This document shows, piece after piece, positions 34,113-44,661 of a stretch of DNA of 64,000 bases. The stretch is from Alcanivorax sp. S6407 (GTDB lineage: Bacteria > Pseudomonadota > Gammaproteobacteria > Pseudomonadales > Alcanivoracaceae). The position numbers and the translations under genes were made by a program. The notes under the pieces were generated by a model. That model saw only the letters and a list, made by a program, of their open reading frames with translations, had not been told where the DNA came from and did no database searches. Location: assembly GCF_023016115.1 (NCBI RefSeq), contig NZ_JALKBH010000002.1:248001-312000 (forward strand), written 5' to 3'. Each line of letters begins with the position of its first letter. Position 1 is the stretch's first letter.

Positions 34113-36352
34113 TTTTCCTCCAGCTGGAGGCCAGCGTGGGCAGACAGCTGGGCAAAGCCCGGGAAGCTGGTGGCCACATTGGCACAATCATGAATGGTGA
34201 TGGGGCCCTTGGCGCGCAGGGAGGCCATGGCAAAACTCATGGCAATGCGGTGATCGCCATGGGACTGAATCTCGCCACCGCCGAAGTCGCCGCCGGTGAT
34301 ACGGATGCCATCATCAAATACTTCGTGATCCACACCCAGCGCGGCCAGACCATCGGCCATCACCTGGATACGGTCAGATTCCTTCACCCGCAGCTCTTCT
34401 GCACCGCGCAGCACGGTGTCGCCCTCGGCACAGGCCGCGGCGATGAAGATAGCCGGGAATTCGTCGATGGCCAGCGGCACCAGCTCCTCGGGGATCTCGA
34501 TGCCCTTCAGCGGCGCAGACTTGACCACAATATCGGCCACCGGCTCACCACCGGCGTCGCGCTGGTTTTCCAGACGGATATCGGCACCCATCAGCTTGAG
34601 GATGTCGATGACGCCGGTACGGGTGGGATTGATGCCCACGTGCGGCAGGGTCACCTCACTGCCTTCGGCAATGGAGGCACCGACCAGGAAGAACGCCGCA
34701 GAGGAGATATCCGCCGGCACTTCCAGTTTGCAGGCGGTGAGCTTGCCACCGCCCTGCACGGCGCTGGTGGCGCCATCACGACGCACGTCGTAGCCGAAGC
34801 CACCCAACATGCGCTCGGTGTGATCACGGGTGGGCGCCGGCTCGGTGACCGAGGTTTCGCCTTCGGCATACAGGCCACCCAGCAAGACGGCAGATTTCAC
34901 CTGGGCCGAGGCCATGGGCAGATCATAGTGGATCGCCTTGAGAGACTGGCCGCCACGAATGCGCACTGGCGGACGCCCTTCGTCGCCGGTGATGATCTGG
35001 GCTCCCATGTCACGCAGGGGCTTGGCCACCCGCTCCATGGGGCGCTTGGACAGGGACGCATCCCCGGTGAGCTCCACATCAAAGGCCTGACCAGCCAGCA
35101 GACCGGTGAGCAGACGCATGGAGGTGCCTGAGTTACCCATGTACAGCGGCTTGGTGGGCGCTTTCAGGCCATTCAAACCAACACCATGGATGGTCACCTG
35201 GCCATTATTGGGGCCTTCGATCACCACGCCCATGTCGCGGAATGCCTGCAGGGTCGCGAGAGCATCTTCCCCTTCCAGGAAACCCTCTACTTCGGTCACG
35301 CCGTCTGCCAGGGAGCCCAGCATGATGGAGCGATGGGACATGGATTTATCGCCGGGCACGCGAATGCGGCCATTCAGCTTGCCACCCGGGCTCATCAGAT
35401 AGGTCGGGTTGGCCTTGCTTGTGTCTGTCATGATTGTGTCGTCACCTGAATGTTGGGCGCGAGTATAGGAAGTGCGCCCGTTCATGGCCATAAAGTGTGC
35501 CCGGGCCGTATTGGCGCGGGTCATGATGCCCATCAGGGCATCGGAATCCCCTTTTTCCACGGCGTCGCGGAAACGGTCTATGCCATCGCTGAACAGGCCC
35601 AGCGCCTGCAACAGGGCGGCCTTGTTCTCCCGGAAAATGTCGTGCCACATGACCGGGTCGGAGCTGGCAATCCGGGTGAAGTCCCGAAAACCGCCGGCAG
35701 CATAGCGGAAAATCTCGTTGGAATCCCCCTGCCGGGCCAGAGTATCCACCAGGGAGAACGCCAGCAGGTGCGGCAGGTGGCTGGTTTCCGCCAGCACCTG
35801 GTCGTGATAATCCGGCGACATCTGCAGCACTTCGGCGCCCATGGCGGTCCAGATAGCGCGCACTTTGGCGGTGGCAGCGGGATCAGTATCGTCGGTGGGG
35901 GTCAGGATCACCCGATGATCCCGGTACAGGGTCGCATCCGCCGCCGTCACACCACTTTTTTCCTTGCCGGCGATGGGATGGCCTGGCACGAAGCGGGAAT
36001 AGTGCTCGCCCAGCGCCTCGCGGGCTGCGGTGATCACGTTGCCCTTTACGCTGCCGCCGTCGGTGACGATGGCTGTGCGGGACAGGCCCGGTTTCAGGGC
36101 CGCCAGCACCTTGCCCATGGCTGACACCGGAGTGGACACGAATACCAGGTCGGCACCCTCTACGGCCTCTGCCAGATCCTGACTACCGTCATCCACCACC
36201 CCCAGGGCAATGCCCTGCTCCAGGGTACGCGCCGAGCGCGAGCCGGCCACGATGGAATTGGCCAGACCGTTCTCTCGGGCAGCAGCAGCAAAGGAACCGC
36301 CAATCAGGCCCAGGCCGATGACGGCGATGCGATTGAAGAGGGGTTCAGACAT
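34109..36352 (-). CDS. tyrA-aroA: fused prephenate dehydrogenase - EPSP synthase
   Basis: 747 residues from the ATG at 36352. Residues 1-290 are TyrA: Rossmann motif VIGLGLIGGSFAAAA, then FVPGHPIAGKEKSGV and the HLPHLLAFSLVD helix. From about 305 (ATYLMSPGG-type start, here PTYLMSPGGKLNGRIRVPGDKSMSHRSIMLGSL) it is AroA, with the GNSGTSMRLLTGLL shikimate site and KESDRIQVMADGL near the end. It therefore covers a tyrosine step and the sixth shikimate step. The fusion is known in Pseudomonas and relatives. An internal ATG before TDTSKANPTYL could give free AroA, untested. Overlaps cmk by four bases. Confidence 0.95.
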   Translation of the reverse strand: MSEPLFNRIAVIGLGLIGGSFAAAARENGLANSIVAGSRSARTLEQGIALGVVDDGSQDLAEAVEGADLVFVSTPVSAMGKVLAALKPGLSRTAIVTDGGSVKGNVITAAREALGEHYSRFVPGHPIAGKEKSGVTAADATLYRDHRVILTPTDDTDPAATAKVRAIWTAMGAEVLQMSPDYHDQVLAETSHLPHLLAFSLVDTLARQGDSNEIFRYAAGGFRDFTRIASSDPVMWHDIFRENKAALLQALGLFSDGIDRFRDAVEKGDSDALMGIMTRANTARAHFMAMNGRTSYTRAQHSGDDTIMTDTSKANPTYLMSPGGKLNGRIRVPGDKSMSHRSIMLGSLADGVTEVEGFLEGEDALATLQAFRDMGVVIEGPNNGQVTIHGVGLNGLKAPTKPLYMGNSGTSMRLLTGLLAGQAFDVELTGDASLSKRPMERVAKPLRDMGAQIITGDEGRPPVRIRGGQSLKAIHYDLPMASAQVKSAVLLGGLYAEGETSVTEPAPTRDHTERMLGGFGYDVRRDGATSAVQGGGKLTACKLEVPADISSAAFFLVGASIAEGSEVTLPHVGINPTRTGVIDILKLMGADIRLENQRDAGGEPVADIVVKSAPLKGIEIPEELVPLAIDEFPAIFIAAACAEGDTVLRGAEELRVKESDRIQVMADGLAALGVDHEVFDDGIRITGGDFGGGEIQSHGDHRIAMSFAMASLRAKGPITIHDCANVATSFPGFAQLSAHAGLQLEEK

Positions 36353-36372
36353 TCGAGTGCCCACCTTCCTCT

Positions 36373-36452
36373 GTAGGAGCGCCGCTTGAGGCGCGAGCCG
36401 AATCTGGCACGGCATCTCGCAAGCAGGTTCGCGTCTCAAGCGACGCTCCTAC
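36373..36452. repeat. GTAGGAGC hairpin between hisC and tyrA-aroA
   Basis: Arms GTAGGAGCGCCGCTTGAGGC and GTCTCAAGCGACGCTCCTAC pair almost perfectly over about 24 bases, with a GC-rich loop of about 30 bases. A near-identical arm sequence is used at 45381-45462. Confidence 0.88.
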
Positions 36453-36477
36453 GGCGGGGAATCCGAAACGGTGACAA

Positions 36478-37590
36478 TCACCCATTCGCCAGATCCTGCA
36501 GCACGTGCTTGAGGGCAATCAGAAAGCGTTCGTTCTCGCGGCTGGTGCCCACGGTCACGCGCAGGTGGTTGGGCATGCCATAGCCACCCAGCGGGCGCAC
36601 GATCACCCCTTCCTTGAGCAACCCCTCATAGACCGGCATGGCCGGCTGGCCGCAATCGAAGGCAATGAAATTGGCCACGGACGGAATCTGCTCCAGATGC
36701 AGCTTCTGCAGGCCTTCGGCGATCTGCACCAGGCCAGTGGTGTTCTCACTGCGCGAATTCTCGATGTGGTCATCGTCCTGCAGTGCGGCTTCCGCGGCGA
36801 TCTGTGCCGGAGTATTCACGTTGAACGGCTGACGCACCCGGTTGAGCACATCGGCGATCTCCGGACTGGACACACCATAGCCCACGCGCAGACCGGCCAA
36901 ACCGTAGATCTTGGAGAAGGTGCGGGTCACGACCAGGTTAGGGTATTTGGCCAGGCGCTCAATGCCGTTGGGGTAATGGCTTTCTTCCACGTACTCGAAG
37001 TAGGCCTCATCCAGCACCACGATTACCCGCTCGGGAATGCGCGACAGGAATTCGTCCAGGGCATGGGCATTGAACCAGGTACCGGTGGGGTTGTTCGGGT
37101 TGGCCACAAAGATGACCCGGGTACGGTCAGTTACCGCTTCTGCCATGGCCGCCAGGTCATGGCCAAACAGGTTGGACGGTACCTGCACCGGCTTGGCATT
37201 GCAGGCCAGGGTCACGATCGGATACACCGCAAAGGCATACTCGGAAAAAATCGCTTCATCACCTTCCTGCAGGTAGGCACGGGCAATCATGTCGAGCACG
37301 TCGTTGGAGCCGTTGCCCAGGGTCAGCTGGTTGCCGGCCACATTGAGTTTCTCTGCCAGTGCCGCCTTCAGGGAGAAGGTGGCGCCATCCGGGTACAGAT
37401 GCAGTTCATGCATGTGCTTGAGCGCATGCAGGGCCTTGTGACTGGCACCCAGCGGATTTTCATTACTGGCCAGCTTGACGATGTCAGTGACACCCAGCTC
37501 GCGCTCCAGCTCGTCGATGGGTTTGCCCGGCTCGTAGGGCTTGAGCTGCTGGATACCGTTATTGGCTAATTGAATGTAATCGCAGGTCAT
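36478..37590 (-). CDS. hisC: histidinol-phosphate aminotransferase
   Basis: 370 residues, PLP fold type I. The PLP Lys lies in RTFSKIYGLAGLRVGYG (about 230), the substrate side in KLASNENPLGASHKALHAL, the PLP-contacting Asn in VANPNNPTGTW, and the C-terminal Arg in NHLRVTVGTSRENERF. It sits in the phenylalanine/tyrosine gene block (between pheA and tyrA-aroA), as the hisC2 gene does in Pseudomonas, so it may also transaminate aromatic keto acids (known family versatility; inference here). Confidence 0.92.
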   Translation of the reverse strand: MTCDYIQLANNGIQQLKPYEPGKPIDELERELGVTDIVKLASNENPLGASHKALHALKHMHELHLYPDGATFSLKAALAEKLNVAGNQLTLGNGSNDVLDMIARAYLQEGDEAIFSEYAFAVYPIVTLACNAKPVQVPSNLFGHDLAAMAEAVTDRTRVIFVANPNNPTGTWFNAHALDEFLSRIPERVIVVLDEAYFEYVEESHYPNGIERLAKYPNLVVTRTFSKIYGLAGLRVGYGVSSPEIADVLNRVRQPFNVNTPAQIAAEAALQDDDHIENSRSENTTGLVQIAEGLQKLHLEQIPSVANFIAFDCGQPAMPVYEGLLKEGVIVRPLGGYGMPNHLRVTVGTSRENERFLIALKHVLQDLANG

Positions 37591-37720
37591 GATGTGTGCT
37601 CCCTTCTCCCCTGGTTGCCAACCCTGGCCACCGGGGTTATCTGATCGGGGTCGGACGTCTGTAGTCGGACGTCTGACGCAAAACCTCGTTGTGACAAGCC
37701 TCTGCAGTGGCTATTCCTTT

Positions 37721-37786
37721 GTGGGAGCGAGCCTGCAAGCGATTTGGCCTCAGGCAAGAAAAGATCGCTTGCAGGCAAGCTCCTAC
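37721..37786. repeat. GTGGGAGC/GCTCCTAC hairpin between pheA and hisC
   Basis: Arms GTGGGAGCGAGCCTGCAAGC-GAT and ATC-GCTTGCAGGCAAGCTCCTAC pair with single mismatches around a 20-base loop. It ends just before the pheA stop. Confidence 0.88.
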
Positions 37787-37793
37787 AGCAGGC

Positions 37794-38876
37794 TTAGAGC
37801 ACCGCTTTTGGGTAAGACCCCAGCAGCTTGATGGTGTTGCCGGCGGCTTCCAGTTTGTCCAGCACTGCCTGCAGGCTGCCCTCTTCCTTGTGGCCTTCGC
37901 AGTCCACAAAGAACACGTAGCTCCAGTTGGCGGTGCGAGACGGGCGGGACTCCAGGCGGGTCAGGTTGATGCCTTCGTCACGGAACGGCGCCAGCACCTC
38001 AAACAACAGGCCCGGGCGGTTCTTGCCGCTGACCATCAGGCTGGTCTTGTCCTTGCCGGACGCCGGGGTGTCCTGGCGGCCGATGATCAGGAACCGGGTG
38101 GTGTTGTCCGGGCGGTCTTCGATATTGCGCTGCACCGCTTCCAGGCCATACAGCTCTTCCGCCATTTCACCGGCGATAGCCATGGCGTTCCACTCGTCCT
38201 TGAGACGACGGGCCGCTTCGGCATTGGAGCTCACCGCGATGCGTTCCACGCCGGGCATGTGCGCATCCAGCCACTGGCGGCACTGGGCCAGGGTCTGCTG
38301 GTGGGAATAGACGCGGGTGACCTTGTCACGCTGGGTATGCTCACCGGCCAGCAGGTGATGGTGAATGCGCAACTCCACTTCACCGCAGATCTTCAGCTCG
38401 GAGGTCATGAAGGTATCCAGGGTGTGATTGACCACACCCTCGGTGGAGTTCTCTACTGGCACCACACCGTAATGGGCGGCACCGGCTTCCACTTCGCGGA
38501 ACACTTCATCAATGGCACCCAGCGGCACGGATTCCACCGCGTGACCAAAGTGCTTGAGGGCGGCCTGCTGGGTAAAGGTGCCTTCCGGGCCCAGAAACGC
38601 CACCTTCATGCGCTGTTCCAGCGCCAGGCAGGCACTCATGATCTCGCGGAAAAAGCGCGCCATGGTCTCGCCATCCAGCGGCCCCTGATTGCGCTCTTTC
38701 ACCCGGCGCAGCACCTGGGCTTCACGCTCGGGACGATAGAACACCGGGTTCGGGTCGGTGGCGATTTTCACTTCCGCCACCTTGTGCGCCAGGGCGGCAC
38801 GCTCGTTAAGCAGATCCTGCAGCTGCTGATCCAGCGCATCAATCTGGTTACGCAGGGAATCCAGTGAATCGGTCAT
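37794..38876 (-). CDS. pheA: bifunctional chorismate mutase / prephenate dehydratase
   Basis: 360 residues from the ATG at 38876. Chorismate mutase AroQ part at about 1-88 (MTDSLDSLRNQIDALDQQLQDLLNERAALAHKVAEVK). Prephenate dehydratase at about 92-270 (KVAFLGPEGTFTQQAALKHFG; PVENSTEGVVNHTLD; and the catalytic Thr in the DNTTRFLIIG strand). C-terminal ACT domain at about 280-355 with the feedback site NRPGLLFEVLAPFRDEGINLTRLESRPS (ESRP binds Phe). It directs chorismate to phenylpyruvate under Phe inhibition. Order serC-pheA-hisC is conserved with Pseudomonas. Confidence 0.96.
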   Translation of the reverse strand: MTDSLDSLRNQIDALDQQLQDLLNERAALAHKVAEVKIATDPNPVFYRPEREAQVLRRVKERNQGPLDGETMARFFREIMSACLALEQRMKVAFLGPEGTFTQQAALKHFGHAVESVPLGAIDEVFREVEAGAAHYGVVPVENSTEGVVNHTLDTFMTSELKICGEVELRIHHHLLAGEHTQRDKVTRVYSHQQTLAQCRQWLDAHMPGVERIAVSSNAEAARRLKDEWNAMAIAGEMAEELYGLEAVQRNIEDRPDNTTRFLIIGRQDTPASGKDKTSLMVSGKNRPGLLFEVLAPFRDEGINLTRLESRPSRTANWSYVFFVDCEGHKEEGSLQAVLDKLEAAGNTIKLLGSYPKAVL

Positions 38877-38898
38877 TGTGAACTCGCAAGCATGCAGC

Positions 38899-39047
38899 AC
38901 GCATCACGCAACACGCCAGCAAGCGTGGGAGCGTTCGTTGCGATCTCGTGCCAACCGTTCAAATCCATTGTTTTACCCACCTCTCAAACAATCACTACGC
39001 CAAACGCCCGCCCCACGCCATCAAACCTGGCGTGTTGCGTGATGCGT
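38899..39047. repeat. perfect GCATCACGCAACACGC inverted repeat
   Basis: Two 21-base arms (ACGCATCACGCAACACGCCA plus G, and its exact complement at 39027-39047) enclose about 107 bases without a gene. It fills the gap between serC and pheA. Confidence 0.88.
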
Positions 39048-39054
39048 GAAGCGT

Positions 39055-40137
39055 CTAGGCGTTCTTTCTCTCAAACTCTGCCATGAAGGTAATCAGGGCA
39101 TCCACCGCCGCTTCCGGCACGGCGTTGTAGATGCTGGCTCGCATGCCGCCCACGCTGCGGTGGCCTTTCAGGTTGAGCAGGCCAGCGGCATCGGCTTCCG
39201 CCAGGAACGGCTTGTCCAGGCGATCATCGCCCAGCACAAACGGCACATTCATCTGGCTGCGGCTGATCACTTCCACCGGGTTGCTGTAGAAATCACTGCC
39301 ATCAATGAAACCATACAGCTTTTCGGCCTTGCGCTGGTTGATTTCCGCCATATTGGCCACGCCGCCCTGCTTTTTCAGCCATTCGAATACCAGACCGGCC
39401 AGGTACCAGGCATAGGTGGGCGGGGTGTTGTACATGCTGCCGTTGTCAGCGTGGGTCTGGTAGTTGAGCATGGCCGGCACGCTGTCTGCGGCCTTGCCGA
39501 GCAGATCCTTGCGCACGATGACCAGGGTCAGGCCCGCCGGGCCAATGTTCTTCTGGGCACCGGCATAGATCAGGCCAAAGCGGTTCACGTCCACCGGACG
39601 GGAGAGGATGGTGGAGCTCATGTCCGCCACCAGAGGCGTATTGCCCACCTCAGGAATGAAGCTGTATTCCAGCCCGCCAATGGTTTCATTGGGGCAGTAA
39701 TGCACGTAGGCCGGGTTGGCAGAAAGCTGCCAGGTATCCTGGGGGGGTACGGTGGTGAAGTTGGTGTCTTCACTGCTGGCGGCCACATTGATGTTGCCGT
39801 AGCGGCCGGCTTCCTTGATGGCCTTCTTGGACCACTGCCCGGTATTGATGTAATCGGCAGTTTCGCCCGCGCCCAACAGGTTCATGGGCACCATGGCAAA
39901 CTGGGTAGACGCCCCGCCCTGCAGGAACAGCACGGCGTAATCGTCGCTGATCCCCATCAGGTCGCGCAGGTCCTGCTCGGCCTTTTCGGCGATGTCCACA
40001 AAGACCTTGTCCCGGTGGCTCATTTCCATGATGGACAAACCCTTCCCCTGGAAATCGAGCATTTCCTGTTGGGCCTGTTCCAGTACCGCCGTCGGCAACG
40101 CCGCCGGCCCTGCGCAGAAGTTATAGGCGCGGGACAT
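39055..40137 (-). CDS. serC: phosphoserine aminotransferase
   Basis: 360 residues from the ATG at 40137 behind GGAG. Start MSRAYNFCAGPAALPTAVLEQAQ. The PLP Lys lies in FGLIYAGAQKNIGPAGLT (about 198), and the substrate pocket includes GGASTQFAMVPMN and DMSSTILSRPVDV. The C-terminal HRSVGGMRASIYNAV is standard. It makes phosphoserine for serine synthesis and also acts in pyridoxine synthesis. Normal length; lies between gyrA and pheA. Confidence 0.96.
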   Translation of the reverse strand: MSRAYNFCAGPAALPTAVLEQAQQEMLDFQGKGLSIMEMSHRDKVFVDIAEKAEQDLRDLMGISDDYAVLFLQGGASTQFAMVPMNLLGAGETADYINTGQWSKKAIKEAGRYGNINVAASSEDTNFTTVPPQDTWQLSANPAYVHYCPNETIGGLEYSFIPEVGNTPLVADMSSTILSRPVDVNRFGLIYAGAQKNIGPAGLTLVIVRKDLLGKAADSVPAMLNYQTHADNGSMYNTPPTYAWYLAGLVFEWLKKQGGVANMAEINQRKAEKLYGFIDGSDFYSNPVEVISRSQMNVPFVLGDDRLDKPFLAEADAAGLLNLKGHRSVGGMRASIYNAVPEAAVDALITFMAEFERKNA

Positions 40138-40261
40138 CTGTGTTCTCCGTCTAATCAAAGAAGCCCGGCGGAACCGGGCTCGGGGATTTCCTTGCTCATC
40201 ATTTCTGCCTGGCAGCCCCGTGACCGGATATCGGGTCGAAGGGGTTGGCAGGCGTTGCGAG

Positions 40262-40348
40262 GTACGGGTTTCGAGTTGCGAAATTCAAAAGCGGTTACGC
40301 TTTCAGGTGTTGCTCTTCGAAACTCGTTACTCGTCACTCGCTTCTACG
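40262..40348. repeat. CGAGTT / AACTCG inverted-arm repeat
   Basis: Left arm TTTCGAGTTGCGAAATTC and right arm CTTCGAAACTCGTTACTCG with CGTCACTCGCTTCTACG face each other around a core of about 45 bases. The arms are those of the inner part of the composite repeats, here without the GTAGGAGC ends. Confidence 0.65.
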
Positions 40349-40351
40349 ATA

Positions 40352-43108
40352 TTACTCTTCTGCGTCGTCGCTGGCGTCAGACTCTGGTGCTTCCGGGGAA
40401 GCTTCCCCTTCAATCACCTCACCCTCTTCACCTTCCAGCTCGTCTTCTTCCTCAGCCCCTTCCAGTTCCGGAATGGTGGCCAGGCCGCAGAGCTTTTCTT
40501 CCTCGCCGAGGCGAATCAGGCGCACGCCCTGGGTGTTACGGCCGGAGGTGCTGATCTGGTCCACACCGGTACGCACCAGGGTGCCCTGGTTGGAGATCAG
40601 CATGATGTCCTCGCCGCCAAACACCTGGGTGGCACCGACCAGTTCACCGTTACGCTCGTTGATCACCATGGCGATCACGCCCTGGCCACCACGGCCCTTG
40701 GTGGGGTATTCGGTGAGCGGGGTGCGCTTGCCATAGCCGTTCTCGGAGGCGGTCAGGATCTGGCCGTCTTCTTCCGGCACGATCAGGGAGATCACGTCGA
40801 CGCCGTCGGCCAGTTTGATACCACGTACACCACGGGCCAGACGGCTCATGACGCGGACCTTGGACTGATGGAAACGCACCGCCTTGCCGTTGCGCGCCAC
40901 CAGCATCACGTCTTCGTGGCCCTGGGTGATGGCCACGTTCACCAGATGCTCGCCTTCCTGCAATTTCACGGCGATCAGGCCGGAGCTGCGCGGACGGGCA
41001 AAGTTGGCCAGCTGGGTACGCTTGACCACACCGCTGGAGGTGGCCATGAAGATGAACGGACCTGGCACGGTATCGGCCACGATGCCATCGTCATCACCGT
41101 CTGCGGCATCATCGACCGCGTCTTCCGCGTCAATGGTGGTCTCTTCGTCTTCTTCGCTGTCGGCTTTCTGCTGACGCACCATCTCTGCGTCGAGTCGCAG
41201 GATGGCAGTAATCCTTTCCTCTGCGCCCAGTGCCGGCAGCAGATTGACGATGGGCTTGCCACGGGACGCCCGGCCACCTTGCGGCAGCTCGAAGGTCCGT
41301 AACCAGAACACCTTGCCGGCATCGGTAAACAGCAACAGGGTATCGTGGGTGCCTGCTACCAGCAGGTGCTCCACATAATCTTCGTCTTTCAGCTGCCCAG
41401 CGGACTTGCCGCGACCGCCACGCTTCTGGGCGCGGTAGGTATCGATGGGCTGCATCTTGGCGTAACCACCGTTGGACAGGGTCACCACCACGGTTTCTTC
41501 AGCGATCAGGTCTTCCATGCTGAGATCCAGGCGCGACGCCACGATCTCGGAGCGACGCTCGTCGCCGTATTCTTCGCGAACGGCTACCAGCTCGTCACGG
41601 ATCACCTGCATCAGACGCTGCGGGTCAGCCAGAATCAGCATCAGCTCGGCGATGACTTCCAACAGTTCCTGGTAGTCGTTGATCAGCTTCTCGCGCTCCA
41701 GACCGGTCAGCTTCTGCAGACGCAGATCCAGGATCGCCTGGGCCTGTTCCGGGCTCAGGTAGTAAAGGTTGTCACGCAGACCGTACTGCTCGTCGAGACC
41801 ATCTGGACGGGCGGCGTTTTCGCCACCGGCGCGCTCCAGCATCTGCAGCACATCACCCGGCGCCCAGCCCTTGGCCAGCAGCTTTTCTTTTGCTTCCGCA
41901 CCACTGGGGGAGCTCTTGATCAGCTCGATCACCGGATCGATGTTGCTCAGCGCCACCGCCAGGCCTTCCAGCAGGTGGGCCTTTTCACGGGCCTTGCGCA
42001 GTTCGAACACGGTACGGCGAGTCACCACTTCACGGCGGTGACGGATAAAGGCATCCAGCAGTTCACGCAGGTTCAGGGTCTTGGGCTGGCCATCCACCAG
42101 TGCCACGGTGTTGATGCCGAACACAGACTCCATCTGGGTCTGCTGATACAGGTTGTTCAGCACCACTTCCGCGTTCTCGCCCTTGCGCAGCTCGATCACG
42201 ATACGCATGCCGTCCTTGTCGGACTCGTCGCGCAGTTCGGTGATGCCTTCGATCTTCTTCTCTTTCACCAGCTCGGCGATCTTCTCGATCAGCCGCGCCT
42301 TGTTCACCTGATAGGGAATCTCGGTGACGATGATGGCTTCTTTGCCGCTCTTGTCGGTGGCCTCGATCTCGGCACGGGCGCGCATGTAAACGCGGCCACG
42401 ACCGGTGCGGTAGGCCTGCACGATCCCGGCACGGCCGTTGATAATACCCGCAGTGGGGAAATCCGGGCCCTTGATGTACTGCATCAGGTCGTCCGGAGTG
42501 AGGCTGTCGTCATCGATCAGCGCCAGACAGCCATCCACTACCTCGCCCAGGTTGTGGGGCGGAATGTTGGTGGCCATCCCCACGGCGATACCGGAAGAAC
42601 CGTTCACCAGCAGGTTGGGCACCCGGGTGGGCATCACATCGGGAATCTTTTCCGTGCCGTCGTAGTTGTCGACGAAATCCACGGTTTCCTTGTCCAGATC
42701 CGCCAGCAGCTCGTGGGCGATCTTGGACATGCGCACTTCGGTGTATCGCATGGCCGCGGCGGAGTCACCATCGATGGAACCAAAGTTCCCCTGGCCATCC
42801 ACCAGCATATAGCGCAGGGAAAAAGGCTGCGCCATCCGTACGATGGTGTCGTACACGGCGGAGTCACCATGGGGGTGATACTTACCGATCACGTCACCGA
42901 CCACACGGGCGGACTTTTTATAGGGCTTGTTCCAGTCGTTGTTCAGCTCATGCATGGCGAACAACACGCGGCGGTGCACCGGCTTGAGGCCGTCGCGCAC
43001 GTCAGGCAGTGCACGACCGACGATCACGCTCATGGCGTAATCCAGGTACGACTGCTTGAGCTCGTCTTCAATGTTTACCGGGGTAACTTCTCTGGCGAGA
43101 TCCGACAT
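40352..43108 (-). CDS. gyrA: DNA gyrase subunit A
   Basis: 918 residues from the ATG at 43108. The breakage-reunion domain has the quinolone region [47 protein letters not shown], with Ser and Asp at the usual 83/87 positions and the catalytic Tyr in RYTE. The GyrA box appears as [10 protein letters not shown] and six beta-pinwheel blades follow. Two acidic additions stand out: about 35 residues inside the C-terminal domain ([26 protein letters not shown]) and the long acidic tail [33 protein letters not shown]. The E. coli protein has 875 residues. It is the first gene of the serC-pheA-hisC side of the block, divergent from mtaD. Confidence 0.97.
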   Translation of the reverse strand: MSDLAREVTPVNIEDELKQSYLDYAMSVIVGRALPDVRDGLKPVHRRVLFAMHELNNDWNKPYKKSARVVGDVIGKYHPHGDSAVYDTIVRMAQPFSLRYMLVDGQGNFGSIDGDSAAAMRYTEVRMSKIAHELLADLDKETVDFVDNYDGTEKIPDVMPTRVPNLLVNGSSGIAVGMATNIPPHNLGEVVDGCLALIDDDSLTPDDLMQYIKGPDFPTAGIINGRAGIVQAYRTGRGRVYMRARAEIEATDKSGKEAIIVTEIPYQVNKARLIEKIAELVKEKKIEGITELRDESDKDGMRIVIELRKGENAEVVLNNLYQQTQMESVFGINTVALVDGQPKTLNLRELLDAFIRHRREVVTRRTVFELRKAREKAHLLEGLAVALSNIDPVIELIKSSPSGAEAKEKLLAKGWAPGDVLQMLERAGGENAARPDGLDEQYGLRDNLYYLSPEQAQAILDLRLQKLTGLEREKLINDYQELLEVIAELMLILADPQRLMQVIRDELVAVREEYGDERRSEIVASRLDLSMEDLIAEETVVVTLSNGGYAKMQPIDTYRAQKRGGRGKSAGQLKDEDYVEHLLVAGTHDTLLLFTDAGKVFWLRTFELPQGGRASRGKPIVNLLPALGAEERITAILRLDAEMVRQQKADSEEDEETTIDAEDAVDDAADGDDDGIVADTVPGPFIFMATSSGVVKRTQLANFARPRSSGLIAVKLQEGEHLVNVAITQGHEDVMLVARNGKAVRFHQSKVRVMSRLARGVRGIKLADGVDVISLIVPEEDGQILTASENGYGKRTPLTEYPTKGRGGQGVIAMVINERNGELVGATQVFGGEDIMLISNQGTLVRTGVDQISTSGRNTQGVRLIRLGEEEKLCGLATIPELEGAEEEDELEGEEGEVIEGEASPEAPESDASDDAEE

Positions 43109-43326
43109 AGTGATCCTTATTATCCCCAACAGCCCCTCTGGCGGGACTCAGGCTGACTCCATGGTTCCGGGCGGCAACAATGAAGAAGCCCGGAAAAGCA
43201 CCGGATGATAGCACAGGAGCGGGAGGGCGCGAACACTGGAAATGAGACCATTGCAGAGGAGCAAGACGCTGCTCAAACGGCTATACTGCCGCCATTCTGG
43301 CCCCCTGTCCGATCAAGGAGTTATGC

Positions 43327-44661
43327 ATGAGCGACCATCAGGCCGACCTGATTGTCCACGCCCGCTGGATTGCCACCGTGTCCGCCGACGACGCGGTACT
43401 GGAAAATCATGCCCTGGTTGTGAAGGACGGACGCATTGCCGACCTGCTGCCCAGCGCCCTCGCCGACGAAAAATGGCAGGCCAGCGAAGTCACCCGGCTG
43501 GGCGACCACCTGCTGATCCCCGGGTTGGTCAACGCTCACACCCACGCGGCCATGAACCTGCTGCGCGGCATTGCCGATGACCTGCCGCTGATGACCTGGC
43601 TGGAAAAGCATATCTGGCCCGCCGAGGGGCAGTTTGTCAGCGAGCAGTTTGTCTACGAAGGGACACGACTGGCCGCCGCCGAGATGATCCGCTCCGGCAC
43701 CACCACCTTTGCGGACATGTACTTCTTCCCCTCCAGCGCCGCCAAGGCCACCGTGGAAGCTGGCCTGCGTGCCACCCTGTTCTGCCCGCTGCTGGACTTC
43801 CCCACCCCCATGGGTTCCGGTCCGGACGACTATATCCGTCTGGCCACCGACGCCATGGACGAATGGCGCAACGACCCGCGCATCCAGATCGGTTTTGGCC
43901 CCCACGCGCCCTACACGGTCTCCGATGAGCCGCTGCAGAAGGTGCTGACCCTGGCCGAGGAGCTGGACTCGCCGGTGATGATGCATGTCCATGAAACTGC
44001 CGGCGAAATCCAGATGGCCGTGGGCAACACCGGTGAACGCCCCCTCACCCGCCTCCGTGAACTGGGCCTGCTGTCACCGCGTCTGCTGGCCGTGCACATG
44101 ACCCAGCTCACCGATGAAGAAATCGAATTTGTGGCCGAGACCGGCACCCATGTGGTCCATTGCCCTGAGTCCAACCTGAAACTGGCCAGTGGCTTCGCAC
44201 CGGTAGAGAAACTGCGCAAGGCCGGCGTCAACGTGGCACTGGGCACCGATGGTGCCGCCAGCAACAATGATCTGGACATGATCGGCGAAGCCCGCACCGC
44301 TGCCTTCCTGGCCAAGGGCGTCAGCCTGCAGGCCGACGCCCTGCCCGCTGCCCAGGTACTGAAGATGGCCACTCTCAACGGCGCCAAAGCACTGGGGCGT
44401 GACGACGAGATTGGTTCACTGGAAATTGGCAAGCAGGCCGATATGGTAGCGGTGGACCTGAACCGACTGGAGACTCAGCCGGTCTATGACCCGGTAGCGC
44501 AGCTGATCTATGCCGCCACCCGGGACCAGGTGACCCACAGCTGGGTGGCCGGTCGCTGCCTGATGGACAGCCGCAAGCTGACCACCCTGAACGAAGCCCT
44601 GATTCTGAAGAATGCCCAGCAGTGGCAACAAACGATTGCCGGAGCCGACAACCGTGACTGA
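43327..44661 (+). CDS. mtaD: 5-methylthioadenosine/S-adenosylhomocysteine deaminase (TRZ/ATZ family)
   Basis: 444 residues of the amidohydrolase superfamily. The metal site begins [33 protein letters not shown] (about 66), and continues with His residues in [11 protein letters not shown] and [10 protein letters not shown] and the Asp in [15 protein letters not shown]. It probably deaminates methylthioadenosine or SAH to inosine forms. In Pseudomonas the gene sits between mtnA and ubiG; here mtnA is absent and mtaD faces gyrA directly. Eight bases overlap ubiG (GTGACTGA). Confidence 0.9.
   Translation: MSDHQADLIVHARWIATVSADDAVLENHALVVKDGRIADLLPSALADEKWQASEVTRLGDHLLIPGLVNAHTHAAMNLLRGIADDLPLMTWLEKHIWPAEGQFVSEQFVYEGTRLAAAEMIRSGTTTFADMYFFPSSAAKATVEAGLRATLFCPLLDFPTPMGSGPDDYIRLATDAMDEWRNDPRIQIGFGPHAPYTVSDEPLQKVLTLAEELDSPVMMHVHETAGEIQMAVGNTGERPLTRLRELGLLSPRLLAVHMTQLTDEEIEFVAETGTHVVHCPESNLKLASGFAPVEKLRKAGVNVALGTDGAASNNDLDMIGEARTAAFLAKGVSLQADALPAAQVLKMATLNGAKALGRDDEIGSLEIGKQADMVAVDLNRLETQPVYDPVAQLIYAATRDQVTHSWVAGRCLMDSRKLTTLNEALILKNAQQWQQTIAGADNRD

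Noticed and set aside
41345-43156. Open frame of 603 codons on the plus strand across gyrA
   Set aside because: Antisense shadow of gyrA with His/Gln-rich, domain-free translation.
43130-43326. Expected mtnA gene between gyrA and mtaD as in Pseudomonas
   Set aside because: The gap is only about 200 bp and holds no remnant; the gene is simply absent here.
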